This document shows, in pieces, positions 43,143 through 52,521 of a stretch of 64,000 nt of DNA (position 1 is the first letter of the stretch; the number at the start of each line of letters is the position of its first letter). Location of the stretch: NCBI GenBank assembly GCA_018241505.1, contig JAFEDS010000010.1, forward strand, positions 372,001 through 436,000. Direction: 5' to 3'. The position numbers and the translations under genes were made by a program. The DNA comes from Pseudomonadota bacterium (lineage in GTDB: Bacteria > Pseudomonadota > Gammaproteobacteria > Steroidobacterales > Steroidobacteraceae). The notes beneath the pieces are model-generated. The model was not told the DNA's origin. It saw only the letters and a program-made list of their open reading frames with translations, and searched no databases.

Positions 43143-45457
43143 GCACCACGATGCGACCGTGGGCCACGCGAGTTTCCACGTACGTGGCTCTGATCCTCTC
43201 GGCTTCTGCCCTCGCACAGGAAGGCGGCGAAGAACGCGCCGGCCCAGTCCGGCTCGAGGAAGTCGTTGTTACGGCGACCAAGCGCTCCGAAAACCTTCAA
43301 GATGTGGCGGTCGCGGTGACGGCTCTCACCTCGCAGGACATCGACGCGCGCGGGTTCACGAACTACAGCGATTTCGTGAACAGCGTACCCAACATGTACA
43401 TGGAGGATCTGGGGCCCGGCAAGACCCAGCTCTACATTCGCGGCCTGGTAGCGCAAGGCGGCTCTGGATTCCCGGTGGCCACCTACTTTGGCGAAGCGGT
43501 AACCAGCCTGCTCACCAACAACGGCGGGTTCGCAAACCTGCGGCTCGTCGATATCGATCGAATCGAAATCCTGCGCGGACCGCAAGGGACACTGTTCGGC
43601 GCCAACTCCCTGGCCGGCGTGCTGCGCGTAGTACCCAATGCTCCAAACCTGAACAACTTCCAGGTCGATGCCGCCGCGAGCGGTTGGTCGACGGCTGAGT
43701 CAGGCGGCGGCAGCGAGCACTTCGAAGGCGTCATCAATCTGCCGATCGTCAGCGGCAAGCTCGGTGCCCGGCTGGTCGCATACCAGGATCACCTTGCGGG
43801 CTACATCGACAATGTAGTGCCCGCCGCGCCCGCTAACGACTATAGCAGCGCATTCGGAGCCCCTCCCGGCCTGTTGGTGATACCCGGACACGATGCTTTT
43901 ACCCGCAAGGACATCAACTCCCAGGATATCTGGGGCGTGCGCGGCGCCGTCACCTGGAAGCCGACGGATGCTTTGCACATTGATGCCAGTTACGCTGCCC
44001 AGGAAGTCCGGCAGAACTCACAGTCAGGCACGCAGCCCCGCTTTGGCGACTATGTCGTCCAACGATCGCTGGATCTGTACTCCCGCGGCGAAGATATGGA
44101 GCAGGAGCGTATTGGCCAGCTCGTCGTCGGTTATGACTGGGAGAAGGTCTCAATCACTTCGGCTACCGGTTACACGCGCCTGTCGCGGTTCGAGAACCAG
44201 GATATCGGCTTCCTGGCCGCCGCCGCCGGCCTCGGCAACCAGCTCTGGCCTCTGCTCGATCGCAGCAAAGGCGAGTCCTTCACGGAGGAAGTACGCATAC
44301 AGTCACGCGGCACCGGCCCGCTGCAATGGCTCGCCGGCTACTTCTATACCAATAGCAACTTCGATCTGGGTCAGTACGTCCCGGACTATTCCTGCCCCGC
44401 ATGTCTGCCCGAAGTGCTGTTCCAGCAGCCCTTCGCCATCCGCACCATCGGCAACACCATCGGCGAGAAGCAGAAACAGCAGTCGATCTTCGCCCAGGTC
44501 AGCTATGACCTCACCTCACAGTTCACTGTGGGTGCCGGCGGCCGCTATCTGCGCGACTATCTCGAATCCTTCAGTCCCGCGGCCGAGGGCCTGCTGGTCG
44601 GCGGTTCGCAGCCTGCTTCGCCGCCGGTCGGCGGCCGAAGCTCCATCTTCAATCCCTCCGGCTATGTGCGCTTCAAGCCCAACGAACAGATGACCTACTA
44701 TTTTCAGGCAGCTCGTGGATTCCGCAGCGGTGCGGCCAACCAGGCGCTGGCGTACGATCCCAACGGGCCGTGCGGCGCGACCGCCGCAGCCGACGGTGTA
44801 GGGCCTCTGACGGATCCGGATACTTTGTGGACCTACGAGCTCGGACTGAAATCAACGTGGCTGGACAAACGGATCGCGGCCAACCTGGCCGTCTTCCATC
44901 AGAGCTGGAAAGGAGTGCAGCTCAATGCAACCCAACCTTGCGGCTTCAACGGCGCGGTCAACGGCGGCGATGCCAAAGGCAACGGTGCTGAGCTCGAGAT
45001 GACTGCGCAGCTCACCAAGGCTGTGAGTGCCAACCTGACCGCATCGTATGTCTACAACGAATTCGACAGTGTCAGACCCAATGTCGGCTACGTGGATGGC
45101 GAGCGCGTACCAGGTGCCCCGGAGGAGAATGCGAGCGCCGGACTTCAATATAATTTCGCGCTGAATCCAGCATGGAGCGGCTACGCCCGCGCCGATTATT
45201 CGTATGTGGGCAATGTGCACTATGTGTTCGGGTTGGGCACAGCCTCGACCTCGTACGTGCAAGGTGGTTTCGGACAGGCAAATCTCCGTCTCCAGCTCCA
45301 GCATCAGCAATTGGGGTTTGAGCTCTTTGCTCGAAATCTAACGAACAAGCGCGCCGCGGAGGCGACTGGCGATCCGACGCAGGGCGGCTTCACATACATG
45401 ATTCGGCCGCGTGAGGTGGGAGTCGAGGTGCGCTACTCGTTTGACAAGCCGATGTAG
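43139..45457 (+). CDS. TonB-dependent outer-membrane receptor
   Basis: This 772-residue receptor has a signal peptide (ending SASALAQ), TonB-box-like LEEVVVTATKR, plug motifs (IEILRGPQGTLFGANSLAG) and a barrel ending in VEVRYSF. ATG 43139 overlaps the dipeptidase stop. The neighbouring dipeptidase, DgcN and YkvI-type genes suggest import of a peptide or D-amino-acid conjugate rather than iron. Within the same general TBDR class as the receptor at 2336-4609, but not a close copy. Confidence 0.93.
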   Translation: MSTTMRPWATRVSTYVALILSASALAQEGGEERAGPVRLEEVVVTATKRSENLQDVAVAVTALTSQDIDARGFTNYSDFVNSVPNMYMEDLGPGKTQLYIRGLVAQGGSGFPVATYFGEAVTSLLTNNGGFANLRLVDIDRIEILRGPQGTLFGANSLAGVLRVVPNAPNLNNFQVDAAASGWSTAESGGGSEHFEGVINLPIVSGKLGARLVAYQDHLAGYIDNVVPAAPANDYSSAFGAPPGLLVIPGHDAFTRKDINSQDIWGVRGAVTWKPTDALHIDASYAAQEVRQNSQSGTQPRFGDYVVQRSLDLYSRGEDMEQERIGQLVVGYDWEKVSITSATGYTRLSRFENQDIGFLAAAAGLGNQLWPLLDRSKGESFTEEVRIQSRGTGPLQWLAGYFYTNSNFDLGQYVPDYSCPACLPEVLFQQPFAIRTIGNTIGEKQKQQSIFAQVSYDLTSQFTVGAGGRYLRDYLESFSPAAEGLLVGGSQPASPPVGGRSSIFNPSGYVRFKPNEQMTYYFQAARGFRSGAANQALAYDPNGPCGATAAADGVGPLTDPDTLWTYELGLKSTWLDKRIAANLAVFHQSWKGVQLNATQPCGFNGAVNGGDAKGNGAELEMTAQLTKAVSANLTASYVYNEFDSVRPNVGYVDGERVPGAPEENASAGLQYNFALNPAWSGYARADYSYVGNVHYVFGLGTASTSYVQGGFGQANLRLQLQHQQLGFELFARNLTNKRAAEATGDPTQGGFTYMIRPREVGVEVRYSFDKPM

Positions 45458-45458
45458 C

Positions 45459-46469
45459 ATGCTCGAATTGCCCTTTCCTTATCTCGTGTTCCTCGGGGAC
45501 ACGCAGGAGCCTCTGTTTGCCAAGACAGCGTTCGGATTGCGCGACTGGGCGCCCGAACGCTGCATCGGCGAGTGGTCGTGTGGCCATACCGCAGTGACCA
45601 CCGGGTTGCCGCGAGTCTCGCCGCGTGAGGCACGAGACCGTGGTGCACGCAGCCTCGTCATCGGCGTGGCCAACTATGGGGGCATCATCCAGGAGAATTG
45701 GATTCCAACCCTGCTCGAAGCGCTGGAAGCAGGCCTCGATGTCATTGGCGGAATGCATGCCAGGCTCCAGGATATCGAGCCGCTGAAAACAGCGGCGGCT
45801 CGCCTCGGACGGCGACTGATCGACGTTCGCGTACCTCCAGCCAACATTCCGGTTGCGAGCGGCCGCAAGCGCACAGGAAAGCGCCTCCTGACCGTCGGTA
45901 CGGACTGCGCGCTGGGCAAAAAATACAGTGCACTGGCCATCACCCGCGCTTTCAAGGACCGCGGCGTGGAAGCCGACTTTCGCGCCACGGGACAGACCGG
46001 AATCCTCATCTGCGGTCGCGGAATTCCCATGGACGCCGTGGTGTCGGACTTCGAAGCGGGAGCCGCGGAAATGCTCACTCCCGACAGCCCGCCGCAGCAT
46101 TGGGATGTCATTGAAGGACAGGGATCGTTGTTTCATCCCTCCTATGCCGCCGTCTCTCTGGGCCTTCTGCATGGCAGTCAGCCGGATGTGATCGTGGTGT
46201 GTCACCAGGCTGGCCGCACCCGCATCCTGGGAAAATCCGACTATCTCCTACCTTCCCTGGAAGACACGATTGATCTCAATCTGCGGCTCGGAAGGCGCAC
46301 CAATCCAGGCATCCGCTGTGCCGGCGTGTCATTGAATACCTCCCAGCTCGACGACGCAGCGGCGCGCGATCTGTTGGCCATGCAATCCCAGCGGTTGGGA
46401 ATGCCGGTCGCCGACCCCATCCGCGGTGGTGCGGAATTTGAACAGTTGGTAAACGCCTGCCTCGCTTGA
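45459..46469 (+). CDS. dgcN: DgcN family (DUF1611), D-glutamate N-acetyltransferase type
   Basis: A 336-residue protein of the DUF1611 family, which includes DgcN, reported to N-acetylate D-glutamate in a two-step route completed by the racemase DgcA. Visible motifs: GLRDWAPERCIGE near the start, a P-loop-like VGTDCALGKKYSA (about 150), FRATGQTGILI and EGQGSLFHPSYAAVSLGLL. ATG 45459 is 1 bp after the receptor stop; an upstream in-frame start would extend into the receptor. No dgcA gene is present in the window. Family assignment is good; the exact substrate here is inference. Confidence 0.85.
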   Translation: MLELPFPYLVFLGDTQEPLFAKTAFGLRDWAPERCIGEWSCGHTAVTTGLPRVSPREARDRGARSLVIGVANYGGIIQENWIPTLLEALEAGLDVIGGMHARLQDIEPLKTAAARLGRRLIDVRVPPANIPVASGRKRTGKRLLTVGTDCALGKKYSALAITRAFKDRGVEADFRATGQTGILICGRGIPMDAVVSDFEAGAAEMLTPDSPPQHWDVIEGQGSLFHPSYAAVSLGLLHGSQPDVIVVCHQAGRTRILGKSDYLLPSLEDTIDLNLRLGRRTNPGIRCAGVSLNTSQLDDAAARDLLAMQSQRLGMPVADPIRGGAEFEQLVNACLA

Positions 46470-46480
46470 GGGTCCTGCGC

Positions 46481-48388
46481 ATGTTGCGAAAACTGTTGCT
46501 CGGTTGCGTGGCACTCGGTGCCTCTCTCGCTCACGCACAAACACCCCTGACCGCCGAAGATGCGAATGCCTGGCTCGATGGCTACATGCCATACGCCCTG
46601 CACACCGGCGACATCGCGGGTGCTGTAGTTGCCATTGTGAAAGACGGAAACGTGCTGACAGAGCGCGGCTATGGCTACAGCGATGTGGAGAAGCAGACTC
46701 CGGTCGATCCCAAGAAGACCCTGTTCCGTCCCGGATCGGTTTCCAAGCTGTTCACCTGGACGGCCGTCATGCAGCTCGTCGAGCAGGGCAAGATCGATCT
46801 CGACGCCGACATCAATCAGTACCTCGACTTCAAGATCCCGGCACGCGACGGCCAGCCCGTCACTATGCGCAACCTCATGCAGCACACGGCCGGATTCGAA
46901 GAGCAAGCCAAGGGCATCCTGACGGACGATCCCAAATCCGCCGGATTCGAGGCACTGCTGAAGGCCTGGATACCCACCAGGGTGTTTGCGCCCGGCACCA
47001 CTCCCTCGTACTCCAACTACGGTGCGTCGTTGGCCGGCTACATAGTGCAACGGCTGTCGGGTGAGTCGTTCGACTCCTACATCGAGAAACACATTTTCGC
47101 ACCGCTCGATATGCCGCTCTCGAGCTTTCGCCAACCCTTACCCGCCAATCTCCAACCGTTCATGTCAAAGGGTTATCCGCGCGCCTCGCAGGATGCGAAG
47201 CCGTACGAAATTGTCGGCCCCGCGCCCGCCGGGTCGCTCGCGGCCCCCGCCGAGGACATGGCTCATTTCATGATTGCCCACCTGCAGGACGGCGAATACC
47301 AGGGGCGCAGAATTCTGAGCGCCGCCACCGCGCGGCAGATGCACAACAGTCCATTGACCCTGCTGCCGCCTCTCAATCGGATGGAGCTCGGCTTCTTCGA
47401 GACCAACATCAACGGCCACGAGGTCATCGGCCACCTCGGGGATACCGAGTATTTCCACACGTCCCTGCATCTATTTCTGCACGACGGAGTGGGCTTTTAC
47501 GTGTCGTTCAACAGCCTGGGCAAGGACGGCGCGGCCGGCAGCCTGCGCGGCGCATTGTTCACTGACTTTGCCGATCGCTATTTCCCGGGCAAGGTGCCCG
47601 ATACCCGGGTCGACGCCAAAACAGCCGCGGCGCATGCGGCGCTCCTGGCCGGAAACTGGGTGAATTCGCGCAGCTCCCAATCGAGCTTCCTGGCCGCCCT
47701 CGACCTCTTCGGCCAAACACAGCTCAGTGTCAACGCCAAAGGGGAGTTGGTGACGCCGCCGTTTCCAGGTTTGAACGGCGAACCCCGCCATTGGATCGAG
47801 TACGAGCCGTTTGTCTGGCTCGATCGTGATTCGCACGAGCGGCTGGCCGCCAAAGTCGTGGACGGCAATGCCGTGCGCTTCAGTATCGACGAGCTATCGC
47901 CCTTCATAGTCTTCGACCGCGCGCCTTGGTATCAAAACGCCGCCTGGCTGCGCCCGGCGTTCATCTTCAGCGCGACTGCACTGTTGCTCACCGCTATCTT
48001 CTGGCCTATAACGGCAATTGTGCGCAAGAAGTATGGTGCAGCCCTGACGTTGGACGCTCCGTCAACCCGCGCGTACCGCCAAAGCAAGATCGCCGCGGTT
48101 GCCATCACCGTGGCCATCGCGGCATGGATGACTACGGTCGGATTGATGCTCGCTGACTACAACAAGCTCACATCGAACTTCGATCCGGTCGTGTACCTCA
48201 CGCAGGCGCTGGGCATCCTTGCTTTCATTGGCGGATTTGTTCTCATCCTGCTCAACTTGCGGGCCGTCTGGAGCGGTCAGCGCCGCTGGCCTGCCAAAAC
48301 CTGGAGTGTCGTGCTGACACTGTCAGGATTCTTCATCCTGTGGGTGGGCTTCGCCTTCAAGCTCATCCGCCTCGGAGCGAATTACTAA
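46481..48388 (+). CDS. Class-C beta-lactamase-like serine hydrolase with C-terminal membrane helices
   Basis: This 635-residue protein has a signal peptide (1-19, ending LAHA) and a serine hydrolase domain with SxxK (Ser86-Val-Ser-Lys89) and YSN (PSYSNYG). A linker domain follows, then about four TM helices in the last 160 residues. The active site faces the periplasm. Relatives include D-aminopeptidases, esterases and penicillin-binding-like peptidases, so cleavage of a D-amino-acid peptide is plausible. ATG 46481 has GAGGG upstream; a TTG at 46466 overlapping the dgcN stop is possible. Confidence 0.9.
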   Translation: MLRKLLLGCVALGASLAHAQTPLTAEDANAWLDGYMPYALHTGDIAGAVVAIVKDGNVLTERGYGYSDVEKQTPVDPKKTLFRPGSVSKLFTWTAVMQLVEQGKIDLDADINQYLDFKIPARDGQPVTMRNLMQHTAGFEEQAKGILTDDPKSAGFEALLKAWIPTRVFAPGTTPSYSNYGASLAGYIVQRLSGESFDSYIEKHIFAPLDMPLSSFRQPLPANLQPFMSKGYPRASQDAKPYEIVGPAPAGSLAAPAEDMAHFMIAHLQDGEYQGRRILSAATARQMHNSPLTLLPPLNRMELGFFETNINGHEVIGHLGDTEYFHTSLHLFLHDGVGFYVSFNSLGKDGAAGSLRGALFTDFADRYFPGKVPDTRVDAKTAAAHAALLAGNWVNSRSSQSSFLAALDLFGQTQLSVNAKGELVTPPFPGLNGEPRHWIEYEPFVWLDRDSHERLAAKVVDGNAVRFSIDELSPFIVFDRAPWYQNAAWLRPAFIFSATALLLTAIFWPITAIVRKKYGAALTLDAPSTRAYRQSKIAAVAITVAIAAWMTTVGLMLADYNKLTSNFDPVVYLTQALGILAFIGGFVLILLNLRAVWSGQRRWPAKTWSVVLTLSGFFILWVGFAFKLIRLGANY

Positions 48389-48391
48389 AGC

Positions 48392-49543
48392 ATGTCGTCC
48401 CGATTCCAACGCTTCCTCCTGCCGGGTTTCGCATTCAAGGCCGTTGTCATTGGCGGCGGTTACGCCACCGGCCGTGAGCTGGCGGAATTTTTCATGCCGA
48501 GCGGACCGTGGGGGGGCGTCGCCGCCATGGCGCTCGCCACCGTGATCTGGGGCGCCGTCTGCGTGGCCACATTCCTGTTCGCGCGCCGCTATGGCGCCCT
48601 CGACTACCAGACTTTTGTCCGCGCCCTGCTGGGCCCTGCCGCCATTGTTTTTGAAATCGCCTACCTGCTGTTCGTGATCCTGATCCTGGCGGTCTTTGGC
48701 GCCGCGGCGGGGGCGGTGGGCCAAGCGACCCTGGGTGCACCCCCCATCGCCGGCACTCTGGCGCTCATGGGATCGATCGCGCTGGTGGTCGCATTCGGTA
48801 CGTCGTCCGTGGAACAACTATTCAAATACGTCTCATTCCTGTTGTACGGCGTCTACGTGTTGTTCGTGATCCTGTCCTTCACCCACTTCGGAGACAGGAT
48901 TGCGGCCGGCTTCGCAACGGCAGCGCCGACAGATGGCTGGATAGTGGGTGGTGTGACCTACGCGAGCTACAACATTGTCGGTGCGGTCGTGATATTGCCC
49001 GTGTTGCGCCATCTTCAGAGCGACCGGGACGCAGTCATTGCCGGTCTGATTGCCGCACCGCTGGCCATGCTGCCGGCCCTGATGTTCTTCTGCTGCATGA
49101 TCGCTTACTACCCCGGGATAGCAAACGAGACGCTGCCTTCAGACTTCCTGTTACAGCGACTCAACCTGCCGCTGTTTCATCTGCTGTTCCAACTGATGAT
49201 TTTTGCGGCTCTTCTGGAGAGCGGCACGGGCTCCGTCCACGCTATCAACGAGCGCATCAGCAACACCCTGCACAAACCGCTGAGCCGCCGGGCACGCTTG
49301 ACGATTGCGCTGTCGATCCTCGCCGGCTGCATGTTGCTGGCGCAGCGTTTCGGCCTCGTAACTCTGATCGCCAAGGGCTACCGCGCCTTGGCGATCGTTT
49401 TCCTCGTCGTCTACGTGCTGCCGCTGTTGACCGTAGGCGTCGCCCGGCTGAGGAGCCGGTTACCTGCTGTCGCGAACCTTGCTCAACAACCGCAGGATTT
49501 CCATGTACAGCCACACCAGCGTGACCAGCAGGCCGAACGCTGA
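48392..49543 (+). CDS. YkvI-type membrane transporter
   Basis: Inner-membrane protein of 383 residues with about ten TM helices and the YkvI-like start (FAFKAVVIGGGYATGRELAEFF), related to APC-fold amino acid transporters. It begins 3 bp after the serine hydrolase stop, closing the dipeptidase operon, and could carry the released amino acid. The last 28 codons overlap the convergent BI-1-like gene by 84 bp and are hydrophilic and Gln-rich. Confidence 0.82.
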   Translation: MSSRFQRFLLPGFAFKAVVIGGGYATGRELAEFFMPSGPWGGVAAMALATVIWGAVCVATFLFARRYGALDYQTFVRALLGPAAIVFEIAYLLFVILILAVFGAAAGAVGQATLGAPPIAGTLALMGSIALVVAFGTSSVEQLFKYVSFLLYGVYVLFVILSFTHFGDRIAAGFATAAPTDGWIVGGVTYASYNIVGAVVILPVLRHLQSDRDAVIAGLIAAPLAMLPALMFFCCMIAYYPGIANETLPSDFLLQRLNLPLFHLLFQLMIFAALLESGTGSVHAINERISNTLHKPLSRRARLTIALSILAGCMLLAQRFGLVTLIAKGYRALAIVFLVVYVLPLLTVGVARLRSRLPAVANLAQQPQDFHVQPHQRDQQAER

Positions 49544-50218
49544 GTACCACTCCATGTAACGGGGAGCACCCTGCTGGGCACCCGACTCAATCAAGTCAAA
49601 GTCGAGCACCAGATTCAGCGCGGCAATGCCGCAGATCACGAGCGACACGCCGATGCTCAGCGGACTCGACGAGTTCAGGAACGGCACATCAACGTGGAAA
49701 AAGCCGAGCACCATGCTGATGAGGTACAGCAAGGCAATCGCACCCGTCGCACCAATGACGATCGTCCTGAACCGCTGCGTCGCTTGAATCAGGCGCATCG
49801 AGTACGCGACCAGCAACACAGCAAGCACACCAAACGTCAGTCCGACCGCCTGAATGGCGATACCCGGATACTTCCGTTCCAGAATCGCCGAGATTCCACC
49901 TAGCGCCAACCCCTCGAGCCCAGCGTACGGAATCGCGAGATACGGCGCCGTAGTCGGCTTGAAGCTGATAACCAGCGCGGCAATGAGTCCGCCGACAATA
50001 CCAATCAGAATGGACGGTCCCACCACGGAAGCGTCGCCGGCCGAGAGGTACTGCGACCACGGGTAGAACGCACCCACCATCAGAACGACCAGCAGCAGGA
50101 ACGACTTGTTGATCGCTCCCTGGAGGGTCATCCGCTCGCCAACGGCCGCCCGCCGCGGCAGACCTGAAAACGTCTTCTCGTTCAGTCCCGGATTACCGGA
50201 TCGCACGGGAAGGGGCAT
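49460..50218 (-). CDS. Bax inhibitor-1/YccA-like membrane protein
   Basis: A 252-residue protein with about seven TM helices and the long N-terminal leader (NEKTFSGLPRRAAVGERMTLQGAINK) of bacterial BI-1/YccA relatives. Charged residues near the end (DLIESGAQQGAP) correspond to the family's conserved Asp. These proteins affect membrane proteolysis or calcium leak; the role is unsettled. ATG 50218 is preceded by AGGAG. Convergent overlap of 84 bp with the YkvI-type gene. Confidence 0.88.
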   Translation of the reverse strand: MPLPVRSGNPGLNEKTFSGLPRRAAVGERMTLQGAINKSFLLLVVLMVGAFYPWSQYLSAGDASVVGPSILIGIVGGLIAALVISFKPTTAPYLAIPYAGLEGLALGGISAILERKYPGIAIQAVGLTFGVLAVLLVAYSMRLIQATQRFRTIVIGATGAIALLYLISMVLGFFHVDVPFLNSSSPLSIGVSLVICGIAALNLVLDFDLIESGAQQGAPRYMEWYSAFGLLVTLVWLYMEILRLLSKVRDSR

Positions 50219-50342
50219 CGATGTCTCCTGCAAATAAGGGCGGGGCAATTGTAGTCCACCACGGCAGAACGTGTGGCTCCCTGCCCAGGATTCAAGGCCT
50301 TAGGGAGCTCTGAAACGTGACCTTGGCTGGCATACATTATGT

Positions 50343-51581
50343 TCAAACGGCGGCTGGCGGCCCTGCCGCCACGTTCTGCGGCAATGGCCGTACCCTGGTG
50401 AGCCGGATAGCCGCCCCCAGAGCCAATACCAGCAGCACGATGGTAAAGACGGCGACGCCCGGCCAGCCAGCCCGGCTCCATGCCACGCCCCCGGCGGACC
50501 CGAGCACGCTGGAGCCGACATACATGAAAAACGAATAGAACGAGGCCGCTTGGGCAGGTGCGGCGTGCCCCCGGCGCCCCACCCAGCTCGAAGCCACCGA
50601 GTGCGCCCCAAAGTAACCGGCGGTGGCAACGCCGATTCCGGCTACGACCACCATCAGAGGGGATGCGGCGGTCATTCCAACACCCGCCAGAAAAACCAGA
50701 ATGGGAATCCAAAATACCCGGCGGCGCCCCAACCGGCCGGCCAACTGACCGAACCAGGTAGAGACGAACGAGCCGACGATGTAGAACAGAAAGATGGCAC
50801 CCACGGCGGACTGGCTCAGCGAGTACGGCGGCGCCAGCAGGCGAAAGCTCACATAGTTGTAGATGGTAATGAACGATCCCATCAGCAGGAATCCTTCCGC
50901 ATACAACCATGGCAAACCGGCGTCGCGTCGCAGAATGTGAATGCTGGCGAGTACGGACGCGAGGTCATGCCTTCGCGATACAAACGATCGCGATGGCGGC
51001 GCGGCCCATCGGAAAACAAACGCGCCGAGCAGGCAGATCACGCCGATGGTGCCCACGGCAGCGCGCCAGCCGAGCCAGTCGGCGATGACACTGGAGCTGA
51101 TGCGTCCCACCATTCCGCCGATGGCGGCCCCGGCGATGTAAAGCCCCATCGTGCCGCCAATGCTCTTTGCATCGACCTCTTCCGCCAGGTAGGTCATGGC
51201 GATGGCGGGTATGCCGGACAAGGCAATGCCCGTGAGGAAACGCGTAAACAGGAGCGCATGCCAGCTCGGCAACACCGCCGACACCAGGGTCAGGATCGCC
51301 CCGGCGAACAGTGACACGACCATCATTTCGCGACGGCCAACGCGATCCGAAATTACACTGGCAATGAGCAACATCAGTGCCATTGCCCCGGTCGCCAGCG
51401 AGACAACCAGACTGGATTCCGCCGCGCTTACGTGGAACTCGCGCGCAAAAACCGGCAGCAACGATTGCACGCTGTACAGCAGCGCGAAGGTTGCCAGACC
51501 TGCAATGACGAGAGCCAGTGCGAACCGGCGGTAAGCCGGAGTGCCCGCGGAAATGCGGGTTGAAGCGGAGTCGGTAGCCAT
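50343..51581 (-). CDS. MFS exporter (YnfM-like)
   Basis: Major facilitator transporter of 412 residues with twelve TM helices and the loop 2-3 motif SDRVGRREMM. Sequence and length resemble YnfM-type drug/sugar efflux carriers (FHVSAAESSLVVSLATGAMA). It is a single gene, with 50 bp to the upstream DUF2306 gene on the same strand. The 124 bp after its stop hold the promoter for the BI-1-like gene. Substrate unknown. Confidence 0.9.
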   Translation of the reverse strand: MATDSASTRISAGTPAYRRFALALVIAGLATFALLYSVQSLLPVFAREFHVSAAESSLVVSLATGAMALMLLIASVISDRVGRREMMVVSLFAGAILTLVSAVLPSWHALLFTRFLTGIALSGIPAIAMTYLAEEVDAKSIGGTMGLYIAGAAIGGMVGRISSSVIADWLGWRAAVGTIGVICLLGAFVFRWAAPPSRSFVSRRHDLASVLASIHILRRDAGLPWLYAEGFLLMGSFITIYNYVSFRLLAPPYSLSQSAVGAIFLFYIVGSFVSTWFGQLAGRLGRRRVFWIPILVFLAGVGMTAASPLMVVVAGIGVATAGYFGAHSVASSWVGRRGHAAPAQAASFYSFFMYVGSSVLGSAGGVAWSRAGWPGVAVFTIVLLVLALGAAIRLTRVRPLPQNVAAGPPAAV

Positions 51582-51631
51582 TGTGCTGCCGGGCAGAATG
51601 CCCGGATTTCAGCCCGCTGCCAATGACGTTG

Positions 51632-52465
51632 CTAGAACGCCGCTCCCGAAACCACCATGAACATCGCATGGGCAAACACCCCAACCGCCATCCCGAGCGT
51701 CAGCACCACCAGTGTCGCCGCCACGGTATACCGGGCCGCAGCCCCACCTCTGTGCTGAGCCCGCCAATACAGCTCAAACACCGCGAGCGGCAGCAGGTAG
51801 GACATAAAACCCACGGCGGTGAGCGCGGGACCCACGAATTTGTCCGGATCGAATCCAACCGGTCCACGGTTGATGAATATCCAGAAAAACAGCCCGACCC
51901 GGAAAAACCACACGCCACTGACCGCCAGGAACAGGCGGGTCGCCCACCGGCGGTGGACGGCAAAGTTGCGCGCCAGCGCGAAACGCAGCGCCAGGGCGGC
52001 GAAAATCAGTATCAGGATGGCGTCGAGATCGGTGGCCGCATGTTGGAACGAATCACCCACCACGCCGCCACGGATTACTGACAAATACAACGCCGATGTG
52101 CTCGCCAACACGGCGAACACCATATAGGAACGTCCAACCCAGCGGTGAAAAGCCGGGAAGTGTGTGCGAATCTGCGGAGTCAACTGCAACAGACCCGCAA
52201 ACGTTATCAGCGCCGCCATCGCAAGGTGCAAGCCGAGCATCCGGTTACCGAGGTGATCACCGGGAATGAAACCGACCTGTAATACCTTGTTCCAGCGGTT
52301 GAAATCCCCCGCCAGTGACGTGCGCCCATAGAACGAGACGATGTGCGCAACGAAGAACAGTTGGCCCAAGAGCACGACTGAGAACCAGAATCGAATCGCC
52401 GCGCGCAGCGCCCAACTCGCCCCCGCCGCGGGCTCCAGTCGCAGTTCATCCGCTGTGGTCGCCAT
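51632..52465 (-). CDS. DUF2306 membrane protein
   Basis: This 277-residue protein has about seven TM helices and the DUF2306 pattern (HLAMAALITFAGLLQL, HRWVGRSYMVFAVLAS, VHRRWATRLFLAVSGVWFFR) with conserved His residues that may bind haem or metal. ATG 52465 follows GGGGGCGG. A 23-bp inverted repeat nearly identical to the one at the GntR gene lies 21 bp upstream, so it is probably in the same regulon as the ABC transporter. Function of the family is unknown. Confidence 0.87.
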   Translation of the reverse strand: MATTADELRLEPAAGASWALRAAIRFWFSVVLLGQLFFVAHIVSFYGRTSLAGDFNRWNKVLQVGFIPGDHLGNRMLGLHLAMAALITFAGLLQLTPQIRTHFPAFHRWVGRSYMVFAVLASTSALYLSVIRGGVVGDSFQHAATDLDAILILIFAALALRFALARNFAVHRRWATRLFLAVSGVWFFRVGLFFWIFINRGPVGFDPDKFVGPALTAVGFMSYLLPLAVFELYWRAQHRGGAAARYTVAATLVVLTLGMAVGVFAHAMFMVVSGAAF

Positions 52466-52485
52466 ACCGCCCCCGAAAAGCACAG

Positions 52486-52508
52486 GTGTCACACGCATAC
52501 TGTGACAC
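52486..52508. promoter_or_regulatory. Candidate GntR(YtrA) operator upstream of the DUF2306 gene
   Basis: GTGTCACA - 7 bp - TGTGACAC is a perfect 8-bp inverted repeat. The same arms, spacing and right flank (ACTCA) occur at the GntR gene (55306-55328). It lies 21 bp before the DUF2306 ATG, where bound repressor would block initiation. Confidence 0.75.
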
Positions 52509-52521
52509 TCAGTACCCCCTG

